A DNA stretch of 64,000 nucleotides from Luteimonas chenhongjianii (GTDB lineage: Bacteria; Pseudomonadota; Gammaproteobacteria; Xanthomonadales; Xanthomonadaceae): contig NZ_CP023406.1 of the NCBI RefSeq assembly GCF_002327105.1, positions 2,418,001 through 2,482,000 on the forward strand. Direction: 5' to 3'. Shown here in pieces: positions 36,668-44,712 of this stretch (position 1 is the stretch's first letter; each line of letters starts with the position of its first letter). Under the pieces are notes generated by a model that had not been told where the DNA came from, did no database searches, and was given only the letters and a program-made list of their open reading frames with translations. Position numbers and translations under genes: made by a program.

Positions 36668-38613
36668 TCCGCCATCTCCCCCAGCATCCGCATGATCTTG
36701 GCGGTCACGGCTTTCAGCTCGGCGTCGATGACCTCCAACGGACGCGGCGGCTCGAACACATAGAAGTGGCGGTTGAACGGAATCTCGTAGCCGATCTTCG
36801 TCCTGGCCTCGTCGATCCACGCATCCGGCGCATGCGGCAGCACTTCGCGCGCGAAGTACGCCTCGATGTCCTCGCCCAGCGGCACGTTCTCGGTATCGCG
36901 CATTGAACTGTCCGGCTGCGGCTTGCCCTTCTGCTTGCCCTTAAGCCCGAGCACGATTTCGCCGGCGTCATCGCGCAGCGGGCGCTCGACGGTAATCGTG
37001 GTGTAGCCGAAGTCCTCGTTGCGGAAGATGCGGCTGATCGGCACCCGCTTGAGCCGGCCGCCTTCGGGCGCTGCGGGCACGTCGTCGATACCGGTGACGA
37101 TGCGCTGCTCCAGCTCGCGGCCCTCGGCATCGAGCACGGTGATGCGCTCGGCCTCGGTGAAGCCGCCAAACAGGCGGGTGACGAGGGCGATGTCGTCGTC
37201 GCCCATTTCGCGGCGCTTGCTGCCCAGGCTCTTGCGCATCTTGCGCCAGAAGCTGCTGGCGTCGATCAGCTGCACCTGGCCACGGCGGTCGTCATCCTTC
37301 TTGTTGCTGACGATCCACACATAGGTGGCAATGCCGGTGTTGTAGAACATGTCCGTCGGCAGGCCGATGATGGCCTCGACCAGATCGTTCTCCAGCAGAT
37401 AGCGGCGGATCTCGCTCTCTCCGCTCCCCGCCCCGCCGGTGAACAGCGGCGAGCCGTTGAGCACGATGCCGAAGCGGCTGCCGCCCTCGCCGTTGACCAC
37501 CGGCGACATCTTCGCCACCAGGTGCAGCAGGAACAGCATGGAGCCGTCGGACACGCGCGGCAGGCCGGGGCCGAAGCGGCCATCGAAGCCTTGTCGTTCG
37601 TGCTCGGCGCGCACGATTTTCTCGACCTTCTTCCACTCCACGCCGAAGGGCGGATTGGAGAGCATGTAGTCGAAGCGGCGGCCGGCATGGCCGTCGTCGC
37701 TGAGCGTGTTGCCGGGCGCCATGTTCTCCACCGGCTGGCCGCGGATCAGCATGTCGGCCTTGCAGATGGCGTAGGACTCGTCGTTGAGCTCCTGGCCGAA
37801 CAGGGTGAGGCGCGCGGCCGGGTTGTGCGCCAGCAGGTGCTCGGCGGCCACCGACAGCATGCCGCCGGTGCCGGCCGTGGGGTCATACACGGTGCGCACC
37901 ACGGCGTTGCCGGGCGAGAGTACGTCGTCGTCCTCGATGAAGATCAGGTTGACCATCAGCCGGATGACTTCGCGCGGGGTGAAGTGCTCACCGGCGGTCT
38001 CGTTGGAGAGCTCGGCGAACTTGCGGATCAGCTCCTCGAACACATGCCCCATCTGCGCGTTGTCCACGCGGTCCGGATGCAGGTCTATGGCGGCGAACTT
38101 CTCAACGACCAGATACAGCAGCCCGGCCTTGGCCAGGCGCTCGACCTGGGCATGGAAATCGAAGCGCTCGAAGATATCGCGCGCCTCGGGCGAGAAGCCC
38201 TGCACGTAGGCATACAGGTTCTCGCGGATGTGGTCCTGGTCACCCGCCAGCGTGGGCAGATCCAGCTTGGAGGTGTTGTAGAAGCCCGCGGTGCCGACGA
38301 TGCGCTTGAGGAAGGGATCGGGATTGAGGCCCGCGGCGGCCTTCTTCGCCCCCTCGGCGAGCACCTTGGCCTTGGTCGGCGCCAGCACGCAGTCCAGGCG
38401 ACGCAGCACGGTGAACGGCAGGATGACCCGGCCGTATTCGGATTGCTTGTAGTCGCCGCGCAGCAGATCGGCGACAGACCAGATGAAGGCGGAAAGAGCT
38501 TGTTGGTTCAACGTGAGTCCCTTGGGATGCGACGTGAGGGATCTGCGGCCCTCTTCGCCGTGATGTGGCGATGGATCAGTGAGTGATGCGGGATCAGTGG
38601 TAGTCGCCTTCAC
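36664..38613 (-). CDS. hsdM: Type I restriction N6-adenine methyltransferase subunit
   Basis: A 649-aa methylase if the GTG at 38613 is used. Motif I DPTAGTGGM starts at D244; catalytic motif IV NPPFGVEW starts at N320. The conserved N-terminal domain opens with NQQALSAFIWSVADLLRGDY, preceded by about 34 residues not typical of the family; a TTG at 38511 would give the usual start, so initiation is uncertain. The GTG start lies inside the 3' end of the toxin gene (20-base overlap). Forms HsdM2S with the next gene. Confidence 0.93.
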   Translation of the reverse strand: MKATTTDPASLTDPSPHHGEEGRRSLTSHPKGLTLNQQALSAFIWSVADLLRGDYKQSEYGRVILPFTVLRRLDCVLAPTKAKVLAEGAKKAAAGLNPDPFLKRIVGTAGFYNTSKLDLPTLAGDQDHIRENLYAYVQGFSPEARDIFERFDFHAQVERLAKAGLLYLVVEKFAAIDLHPDRVDNAQMGHVFEELIRKFAELSNETAGEHFTPREVIRLMVNLIFIEDDDVLSPGNAVVRTVYDPTAGTGGMLSVAAEHLLAHNPAARLTLFGQELNDESYAICKADMLIRGQPVENMAPGNTLSDDGHAGRRFDYMLSNPPFGVEWKKVEKIVRAEHERQGFDGRFGPGLPRVSDGSMLFLLHLVAKMSPVVNGEGGSRFGIVLNGSPLFTGGAGSGESEIRRYLLENDLVEAIIGLPTDMFYNTGIATYVWIVSNKKDDDRRGQVQLIDASSFWRKMRKSLGSKRREMGDDDIALVTRLFGGFTEAERITVLDAEGRELEQRIVTGIDDVPAAPEGGRLKRVPISRIFRNEDFGYTTITVERPLRDDAGEIVLGLKGKQKGKPQPDSSMRDTENVPLGEDIEAYFAREVLPHAPDAWIDEARTKIGYEIPFNRHFYVFEPPRPLEVIDAELKAVTAKIMRMLGEMAE

Positions 38614-38902
38614 GCTGATGCCTGACCGCCAGCACGGTCACCGTGCTGGCATCCTCCACCTCGAACAGCAGCACGTAGCCACTGGCCCCGAAGCCGATGA
38701 CGAGTTCGCGCAGGAAGGGGTCGTTGGCGGTGGCCTTGCGGCAGCTGAGCGGCGCCACTTCGAGGACCGTCACCGCGTCGCGGATGGACTGCAGCGCGCG
38801 CTCGGCCAGCGCGAAATCGCTCTCGCTGCGTTCGAGCAGCCAGTCGTACAGGCGCTCCAGGTCTTGCTGCGCTTCTTCCGTGAAGCGGACGCGGAAGCTC
38901 AT
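38594..38902 (-). CDS. RelE/ParE-family toxin
   Basis: A 102-aa toxin with the family pattern SFRVRFTEEAQQDLERLYDW, FLRELVIGFGASGYVLLFEVE and VLAVRHQREGDYH. ParE-type members poison gyrase; RelE-types cleave mRNA; the final RHQRE is ParE-like. Its ATG overlaps the antitoxin stop (ATGA) and its 3' end overlaps the putative hsdM GTG start, tying the module to the restriction operon. Confidence 0.88.
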   Translation of the reverse strand: MSFRVRFTEEAQQDLERLYDWLLERSESDFALAERALQSIRDAVTVLEVAPLSCRKATANDPFLRELVIGFGASGYVLLFEVEDASTVTVLAVRHQREGDYH

Positions 38903-39174
38903 GCAGGCCGGGCCTTCCTGCGGGCCTGCTCAAGCCGCTGCGCGAGACCGTCGATGACCTCGCCGGCATCGACGTAGCGCCCATGCGCCTGTGCGTCGCC
39001 GCGTGAGGCGAGCCCGCGCGCGATGAAGGCTTCCTGCTGGCGACGCAGCTCGACCTGGACCCGCACGGAATGCTCGACAAAGCTGGACAGGCTTTCGCCT
39101 TCCAGCAGCACGGCTTCGGCGGCTTCGCGCAGTTCCGGCTCGACCCGCAGGGACGGGAGGGTGGCGGTCTTCAT
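38899..39174 (-). CDS. Antitoxin of the RelE/ParE module (YlcI/YnfO-like)
   Basis: A 91-aa protein. The N-terminal ribbon-helix-helix is visible: ATLPSLRVEPELREAAEAVL then GESLSSFVEHSVR; the C-terminal helix ARGLASRGDAQAHGRYVDAGEVI would wrap the toxin. Start MKTATLPS was chosen because an inverted repeat lies directly upstream and longer reading adds no domain. First gene of the defence island operon. Confidence 0.85.
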   Translation of the reverse strand: MKTATLPSLRVEPELREAAEAVLLEGESLSSFVEHSVRVQVELRRQQEAFIARGLASRGDAQAHGRYVDAGEVIDGLAQRLEQARRKARPA

Positions 39175-39184
39175 GCTGGCACCT

Positions 39185-39204
39185 TGCGTTGCATTTGCAA
39201 CGCA
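39185..39204. promoter_or_regulatory. 20-bp inverted repeat, probable antitoxin operator
   Basis: TGCGTTGCA-TT-TGCAACGCA, a 9-bp perfect dyad with two-base centre, 11 bases upstream of the antitoxin ATG. Position and short half-sites fit autorepression by a ribbon-helix-helix antitoxin, and so control of the downstream hsdM-hsdS genes. Confidence 0.7.
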
Positions 39205-39476
39205 TGATGGCGGAAACGGCCGTGCCGGTAAACCCGGCGTCAATGGGAGTGCCGCGGCGTCCCCCAGTCCTCGGGCACCGCTCGGGCATCTAGCTCCAGC
39301 AGAGGGCGACCCACTCGGTCAACGACGAGCATCGGGTTCGGTTCGCTTACTGCGTAGCTTGCAGACCCGCCCGGCTCGCGGCCGCCGCCCTTCCCCGCCG
39401 CCCGAACTTCCCACCATCCGCTCTCGCCATCACGCATTGCATCGGGATCTGGCTATGACCGGAGGCGCGCTCCCAC
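39205..39476. other. Spacer between the defence island and arsB
   Basis: About 270 bases with only one weak minus-strand frame (39240-39437, 65 aa, mediocre codon bias, no known motif). The promoter of the toxin-antitoxin/hsd operon should lie in its left end next to the inverted repeat. Confidence 0.3.
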
Positions 39477-40763
39477 TCACCCCATACCCAACCGCACCAC
39501 CAGCGCCACCAGCGTTACCACCAGCACCGGCAGGGTCAGCACGACGCCCACCCTGAAGTAATAGGCCCAGCCGATGCGGATGCCCTTGCGTGCCAGCACG
39601 TGCAGCCACAGCAGGGTGGCGAGGCTGCCGATCGGGGTGAACTTGGGGCCGAGGTCGCTGCCGATGACGTTGGCGTAGATCATCGCTTCGCGCACCACGC
39701 CCTCGGCCTGGCTGGCGTCGATGGACAGGGCGCCCACCAGCACGGTGGGCATGTTGTTCATCACCGAGGACAGCAGCGCGGTGAGCAGGCCCGTGCCCAG
39801 CGTGGCGGCCCACAGGCCGTGGCCGGCGAAGGCGTCGAGCAGCCCGGCGAGGTGGTCGGTGAGGCCTTGGTTGCGCAGGCCGTACACCACCAGGTACATG
39901 CCCAGCGAGAACACCACCACCTGCCACGGCGCTTCGCGCAGCACCTTGCGCGTGGGGATGACGTGACCGCGCGCGGCCACGCCCAGCAGCACCAGCGCGC
40001 CGGCGCCGGCCACGGCGCTGATCGGCACGCCCACCCGTTCCAGCCCGAAGAAGCCCAGCAGCAGCATTGCCAGCACGCCCCAGCCAGCGTTGAAGGTGGT
40101 GCGGTCGAGGATGGCCGCTTTCGGGTCCTTGAGCTGGGTGACGTCGTAGGTGGCCGGGATCTCGCGGCGGAAGAACCACAGGAGCATCAGCAAGGTGGCG
40201 GCCACCGAGACCAGGTTCACCGGCACCATCACCGAGGCGTATTCGGCAAAACCGATGCCGAAGTAGTCCGCGGAGACGATGTTGACCAGGTTGGACACCA
40301 CCAGCGGCAGGCTGGCGGTATCGGCGATGAAGCCGGCCGCCATCACGAAGGCCAGCGTGGCGGCGGGACTGAAGCGCAGCGCCAGCAGCATGGCGATGAC
40401 GATCGGGGTGAGGATGAGCGCGGCGCCGTCGTTGGCGAACAGCGCCGCCACCGCCGCGCCCAGCAGCACCAGCAGCACGAACAGCGCGCGCCCCCTGCCC
40501 CGGCCCCAGCGCGCGACGTGCAGCGCGGCCCATTCGAAGAAGCCGGCCTCGTCCAGCAGCAGGCTGATGAGGATCACGGCGACGAAGGTGAGCGTGGCGT
40601 TCCAGACGATGCCCCAGACGGTGGGGATGTCGGCCAGCCCCACCACGCCGGTGAGGAGCGCCAGCACCGCGCCGAAGCTTGCACTCCAGCCCACGCCCAG
40701 GCCACGCGGCTGCCAGATCACCAGCACGATGGTGACCACGAAGATCGCAAGCGCCAGCAGCAT
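39477..40763 (-). CDS. arsB: Arsenite efflux transporter ArsB
   Basis: A 428-aa membrane protein with about 11-12 hydrophobic segments. Conserved ArsB strings: [60 protein letters not shown], and [19 protein letters not shown]. It pumps As(III)/Sb(III) out, driven by the membrane potential. It starts three bases after the arsR stop, so arsR-arsB are one operon. Confidence 0.94.
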   Translation of the reverse strand: MLLALAIFVVTIVLVIWQPRGLGVGWSASFGAVLALLTGVVGLADIPTVWGIVWNATLTFVAVILISLLLDEAGFFEWAALHVARWGRGRGRALFVLLVLLGAAVAALFANDGAALILTPIVIAMLLALRFSPAATLAFVMAAGFIADTASLPLVVSNLVNIVSADYFGIGFAEYASVMVPVNLVSVAATLLMLLWFFRREIPATYDVTQLKDPKAAILDRTTFNAGWGVLAMLLLGFFGLERVGVPISAVAGAGALVLLGVAARGHVIPTRKVLREAPWQVVVFSLGMYLVVYGLRNQGLTDHLAGLLDAFAGHGLWAATLGTGLLTALLSSVMNNMPTVLVGALSIDASQAEGVVREAMIYANVIGSDLGPKFTPIGSLATLLWLHVLARKGIRIGWAYYFRVGVVLTLPVLVVTLVALVVRLGMG

Positions 40764-40766
40764 GGG

Positions 40767-41114
40767 TCAGGCCTTCCGCGCCGGCGCGCGTCTGTTGGAG
40801 GTGGGTGTGGCGGGCGCGCAGCGGCCGGTATCGCCACCGCAGCAGTTGCGGGTGAGGAATTCCAGCAGGCCGTTCATGGCGTCGAAGTCGGCGCGGTAGG
40901 AAATGTTGCGGCCGTGCGCCTCGCCATCGATCAGCCCGGCGGCGGCGAGCTCCTTGAGGTGGAACGACAGCGTCGCCCCGGGCAGCGACAGCGCCTCGGC
41001 GATCTGCCCGGGCGTGCGCCCATCGGGGCCGGCCTCCACCAGCTGGCGGAAGATCGACAGGCGGGTGACATGGCCCAGCGCGGAAAGCGCGGCGCTTGCG
41101 TCGTTCAGTTCCAT
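40767..41114 (-). CDS. arsR: ArsR-family arsenic repressor, copy 1
   Basis: A 115-aa winged-helix protein (ALGHVTRLSIFRQLVEAG, LPGATLSFHLKELAAAGL). The probable As(III)-binding cysteines are C91, C92 and C99 near the C terminus (RNCCGGDTGRC), resembling the Acidithiobacillus-type ArsR rather than the E. coli CVC type. About 85% identical by eye to the copy at 44.3 kb. Predicted transcript is almost leaderless: its -10 box ends seven bases before the ATG. Confidence 0.9.
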   Translation of the reverse strand: MELNDASAALSALGHVTRLSIFRQLVEAGPDGRTPGQIAEALSLPGATLSFHLKELAAAGLIDGEAHGRNISYRADFDAMNGLLEFLTRNCCGGDTGRCAPATPTSNRRAPARKA

Positions 41115-41150
41115 GTTTCTAGAATAATCGAACGAATTTCGAACGCGCAA
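41096..41150. promoter_or_regulatory. Back-to-back promoters with overlapping -10 boxes, copy 1
   Basis: Minus strand (arsR-arsB): -35 TTGCGC (41145-41150), 18-base spacer, -10 TATTCT (41121-41126). Plus strand (dead arsH): -35 TTGCGT (41096-41101), 18-base spacer, -10 TAGAAT (41120-41125). TTCGAA/ATCGAA-type half-sites in the spacer are candidate ArsR-binding sites. Confidence 0.6.
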
Positions 41151-41410
41151 TCACCGCGGTTCCCGGCGCCTGCCCAACAGCGTCCCCGCCGCGCTCGAGG
41201 GGCCGGATGCCGCCCGCCTCGGTGTCGACAGCGGCCACCCGCCGCGGATCCTGGCCCTCTACGGCTCGCTGCGCCCGCAGTCCTACAGCCGCAAGCTGGC
41301 GCTGGAAGGCGAATGCCTGCTGCGCCACTTCGGTGCCGAGACGCAGGCGTTCGATCCGCGCGCGCTTCCCGTGCAGGGCAGTTGCGAGGCGGACCATCCG
41401 ATCTGCGAGG
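41132..41410 (+). pseudogene. arsH: arsH remnant (5' third)
   Basis: This stretch is clearly homologous to the first 90-odd codons of the intact arsH at 44694 (shared [12 protein letters not shown] segment, here [20 protein letters not shown], and later HFGAETQAFDPRALPVQGSC). The start codon position reads ACG (41132-41134) instead of ATG, there is a frame-disturbing deletion early on, and homology ends abruptly near 41410. Non-functional. Confidence 0.85.
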
Positions 41411-41510
41411 GGCCTGTGGCGGTGGTGATCTACGCCACCGCCCAGAGCGGCACGCTGCCACTGCGGGCGGTGGGCACGCGCAGTTGGCCGAGCAGTGCCA
41501 CGGCGGACAG
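41411..41510 (-). pseudogene. Fragment of an RND efflux permease gene
   Basis: On the minus strand the bases encode ALLGQLRVPTARSGSVPLWA, which aligns with TLLGQLRVPTASGGSVPLSS of the intact RND permease encoded at 48730-51804 (about 49460-49545). Nucleotide similarity is evident with small indels and an in-frame stop. It abuts the arsH remnant directly. Confidence 0.7.
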
Positions 41511-41531
41511 CAGGCGCCTCAGACCGTAGCC

Positions 41532-41780
41532 TCAGCGGCGCACACCCTTCGGGGCTGCGGCAGCAGATCGGCCGCGACGCGGCGGCGCCGCCCACACAGC
41601 GCGCGTCCAGCCCCACGGTGCGAACGTCCAGTTCCGCGCAGATGGCGGCGGTGCCGTCGCTGCAGTTGTCCAGCGCCACCATGCACGCGCGGGGCACGGC
41701 GTCGAATGCCACCGGCTGCTTTCGATCGCGGCCATGTCGACTGCTTGCCAGTGCGGATCGAGCACGCGTACGTAGGCCTG
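41532..41780 (-). pseudogene. Possible glycosyltransferase-family-2 remnant
   Basis: One minus-strand frame gives AVPRACMVALDNCSDGTAAI, reminiscent of the N-terminal nucleotide-sugar site of GT2 enzymes, but no complete frame is present and neighbouring frames must be combined. I regard it as decayed sequence; the assignment is weak. Confidence 0.35.
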
Positions 41781-41836
41781 CGCCGTCAGCGGGTTTGCCC
41801 GCAGCGCGGGGGCGTGTCCGGCGCGCGGCCACGGTG

Positions 41837-41867
41837 AAAAAAAAAGCGACCCGGTCACCCGGGTCGC
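41837..41867 (-). terminator. Terminator of the M3 peptidase gene
   Basis: A 9-bp stem GCGACCCGG (41846-41854) with CCGGGTCGC (41859-41867), loop TCAC, followed on the minus strand by nine T residues (A-run 41837-41845). Confidence 0.92.
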
Positions 41868-41892
41868 CTTCATTACCGCAACAGCTGATGGA

Positions 41893-44019
41893 TCACTTCA
41901 GACCGCGATTCCGCAGCAGCGCTTCCGCCGTGGGCATGCGACCGCGGAAGGCCTTGTAGCTCTCGGCCGGGTCGCGGGTGTTGCCGACCTCGTACACCTC
42001 GCGGCGCAGCTTGGCCGCCAGCTCGGGGTCGAACACGTTGCCGGCTTCCTTGAACGCGTCGAAGCCGTCGGCGTCCATCGCCTCCGCCCAGGTGTAGGCG
42101 TAATAGCTGGCCGAATAGCCGCCATCGAAGATGTGGCTGAAGTGCGGCAGGCGGTGGCGCATGCCGATCTGCTCGGGCACGCCCAGCTCACGCAGCTGCG
42201 CGGCTTCCCACTCGCCGGCGTCGAAATCGGCCGGCAGTTCGGTCAGCTGGTGCAGGCGCATGTCGAGGATGGCCGACGACAGCTGCTGGATGGTGGAGAA
42301 GCCCTGGTTGAAGGTCTGGGCCTTGAGCAGGGACTCCAGCATTTCCTTGGGCATCGGCTCGCCGGCCGCGTTGCGGGCATGGGCCTGCAGGATGGTCGGC
42401 TCGGTGATCCAGTGCTCGTAGACCTGCGACGGGAATTCGACGAAATCGCGCGACACCGCCGTACCCGACAGGCTCGGGTAATGCGCGGTCGACAGCATGC
42501 CGTGCAGGCCATGGCCGAATTCGTGGAACAGGGTCTGCGCCTCGTCCAGCGAGATCAGCGCGCGCTCGCCGGCGGCGGGCGGCGTGATGTTCTGGTTGTT
42601 GACCACGATCGGGGTGTCACCCAGCAACCCGTTCGGCACGCGGATGCTGTTCATCCAGGCACCGGGACGCTTGGTGGGACGGGCGAACCAGTCGGCATAG
42701 AACAGGCCGACCTTGCGGCCGTCCGCCTCGCGGATCTCGAACACGCGCACGCCGTCGGCATAGACCGGGATGTCGGTGCGCTCGTGCGCGGTGAGGCCGA
42801 ACAGCTTCTGCGTGGTCTCGAACATCGCGTCGACGATGCCGTCCAGCGGCATGTACTGCTTGACCTGCGCCTCGTCGAGTGCGAAGCGCTGGCTGCGCAC
42901 CTGCTCGGCGTAGTAGCGCCAGTCCCAGGGCTGGACGTCGGTGATGCCGTCCTTCGCGGCCAGGGCCTGGATGTCGGCCAGTTCCTCGTTGGCACGCACC
43001 AGCGCCGGCTGGTAGACGCCCATCAGCAGTTCCATCGCCGCGTCCGGGGTCTTGGCCATGGAGTCCGCGAGGACGAAGTCGGCGTGGGTGTCCGCGCCCA
43101 TCAGCTTGGCGCGCTCGATACGCAGCTCCACCAGGCGCTTGATCTCCGCGCTGGTGTTGTTGGCGTTGTCGTTGTCGCCGCGGAAGCTGAAGGCGCGCCA
43201 GATCTTCTCGCGTGCATCGCGGTTGGGCGCGGCGGTCAGGAACGGCTCGGCGGCCGAACGCGTGGCCGGGAACAGGTACTGGCCCGGCTTGCCGGCGGCT
43301 TCCGCGGCAGCGGCGGCGGTGCTCAGCTGGTCGGCCGGCAGGCCTTCCACTTCGGCGGCGCTCAGGAAGACGTCATTGGCCTTCTGGTCCGCCAGCAGCT
43401 TCTGGCCGAACTGCACGCCGAGGTTGGCGAGCTCTTCGTTGATGGCGGCAACACGGGCGCGCGCATCAGCCGGGAGCGCGGCACCGGCACGCACGAAGCG
43501 CTTGTGGGTCTGCTCCAGCAGGCGGTTCTGCTCGGGGGTGAGGCCCAGCTCGGCGCGCTGCTTGTAGAGCGTGTCCACGCGCTGGAACAGCGCCTGGTCG
43601 AGCATGGTCTCGTTCGACAGCCGGGCCAGCTTCGGCGCGATGGCCTTCTGGATGGCCTGGTTGGCCGGCGTGGCATCCGCGGAGGCCACGGTGAAGAAGG
43701 TGCTGGAGACGCGCGACAGCTCGCGGCCGGCGCGTTCCATGGCCTCGATGGTGTTCTCGAAGGTCGGCGCGGTCTTGTCGTTGGCGATGCGCTGGCTCTG
43801 CGCGCGGGCCTCGGCGATGGCCAGGTCGAACGCGGGCTCGTAATGCTCCGGGCGGATGCGGTCATACGGCGGCACGCCGTCGGGGGTGCTCCAGGCGCCC
43901 AGCAGCGGATTGGCGGTCTGCTCGGCGCGCTGGGCGGCGGACTGCGCTGCGCTCGGCAGGCTTGTGCTCATCAGGGTGACCGCGATCGCGGCGGAAAGAA
44001 CGCACGTACGAAGAATCAT
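41893..44019 (-). CDS. dcp: Exported M3-family oligopeptidase (Dcp-like)
   Basis: A 708-aa zinc peptidase. The active site HEFGHGLH begins at H499, with the distal glutamate about 25 residues on in FVEFPSQVYEHW. A signal peptide is present (MILRTCVLSAAIAVTLM..., cleavage after SAAQSAA or nearby), so it is periplasmic, unlike cytosolic OpdA. GGAG stands eight bases before the ATG at 44019; an upstream in-frame ATG at 44037 is less likely. It lies between the two arsR copies and is unrelated to arsenic function. Confidence 0.9.
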   Translation of the reverse strand: MILRTCVLSAAIAVTLMSTSLPSAAQSAAQRAEQTANPLLGAWSTPDGVPPYDRIRPEHYEPAFDLAIAEARAQSQRIANDKTAPTFENTIEAMERAGRELSRVSSTFFTVASADATPANQAIQKAIAPKLARLSNETMLDQALFQRVDTLYKQRAELGLTPEQNRLLEQTHKRFVRAGAALPADARARVAAINEELANLGVQFGQKLLADQKANDVFLSAAEVEGLPADQLSTAAAAAEAAGKPGQYLFPATRSAAEPFLTAAPNRDAREKIWRAFSFRGDNDNANNTSAEIKRLVELRIERAKLMGADTHADFVLADSMAKTPDAAMELLMGVYQPALVRANEELADIQALAAKDGITDVQPWDWRYYAEQVRSQRFALDEAQVKQYMPLDGIVDAMFETTQKLFGLTAHERTDIPVYADGVRVFEIREADGRKVGLFYADWFARPTKRPGAWMNSIRVPNGLLGDTPIVVNNQNITPPAAGERALISLDEAQTLFHEFGHGLHGMLSTAHYPSLSGTAVSRDFVEFPSQVYEHWITEPTILQAHARNAAGEPMPKEMLESLLKAQTFNQGFSTIQQLSSAILDMRLHQLTELPADFDAGEWEAAQLRELGVPEQIGMRHRLPHFSHIFDGGYSASYYAYTWAEAMDADGFDAFKEAGNVFDPELAAKLRREVYEVGNTRDPAESYKAFRGRMPTAEALLRNRGLK

Positions 44020-44325
44020 GAATCCGGCTCCAGACATTTGTCATGTAACTCTATTACAACGGGCATCGCTTCGGCATTCCTGGTGTGAATGCGCGCGATA
44101 TGGGGGGTCGAGGGCGGCGCAGACTGGGGCGTGCGGTTGCCGGAGCGCTCCCGGCGATGAACGGTCCCAGGCACCTGGGTCACCCGGGCGGAAGCGGAGG
44201 TGGACTGCGGAGGCGGCACCGCGCCGGCCGTTCGCCAGTGCCGCGCTCCAACCCGCTCGCGCCACGCCGGTGCCAACCCCCGGATCGATGGCGACGACGA
44301 GGTCGCAGGCGGTCCAACACTCCGC

Positions 44326-44676
44326 TCAGGCCTTCAGCCCCGGCGCGCGCGTGCCCGGGCCGGCCGCGGCGTCAGCCACGCATCGATCGGCGTCAGCGCC
44401 GCAGCAGTTGCGGGTGAGGAATTCGATCAAGCCGTTCATGGCGGCGAAATCGGCGCGATAGCAGATGCTCCGGCCCTGTGCCTCGGCCCCGATCAGCCCG
44501 GCGGCTGAGAGCTCCTTGAGGTGGAACGACAGTGTCGCCCCGGGCAGCGCCAGTGCTTCGGCGATCTGCCCCGGCGTGCGGCCACTGGGGCCGGCCTCGA
44601 CGAGCTGCCGGAAAACCGACAGACGGGTCATATGCCCGAGTGCCGAAAGCGCAGCGCTTGCGTCGTTAAGTTCCAT
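44326..44676 (-). CDS. arsR: ArsR-family arsenic repressor, copy 2
   Basis: A 116-aa paralogue of the protein at 40767-41114 with the same winged helix (ALGHMTRLSVFRQLVEAG) and the same C-terminal cysteines (RNCCGADADRC). Single gene on its strand, no arsB behind it: 286 bases of non-coding or decayed sequence separate it from the peptidase gene. It is 17 bases from the divergent arsH ATG. Confidence 0.92.
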   Translation of the reverse strand: MELNDASAALSALGHMTRLSVFRQLVEAGPSGRTPGQIAEALALPGATLSFHLKELSAAGLIGAEAQGRSICYRADFAAMNGLIEFLTRNCCGADADRCVADAAAGPGTRAPGLKA

Positions 44677-44712
44677 TTTTCTAGAATAGTCGAATGAATT
44701 TCGAACGCGCAA
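44658..44712. promoter_or_regulatory. Back-to-back promoters with overlapping -10 boxes, copy 2
   Basis: Plus strand (arsH-arsC): -35 TTGCGT (44658-44663), 18-base spacer, -10 TAGAAT (44682-44687), six bases before the arsH ATG, predicting a leaderless mRNA. Minus strand (arsR): -35 TTGCGC (44707-44712), 18-base spacer, -10 TATTCT (44683-44688), about six bases before the arsR ATG. The two -10 hexamers share five bases; ATTCGA/TTCGAA half-sites nearby are candidate ArsR contacts. Confidence 0.65.

Noticed and set aside
39240..39437. 65-aa minus-strand frame between arsB and the antitoxin
   Set aside because: Mediocre codon bias, no ribosome site, no known motif; kept only as part of the spacer description.
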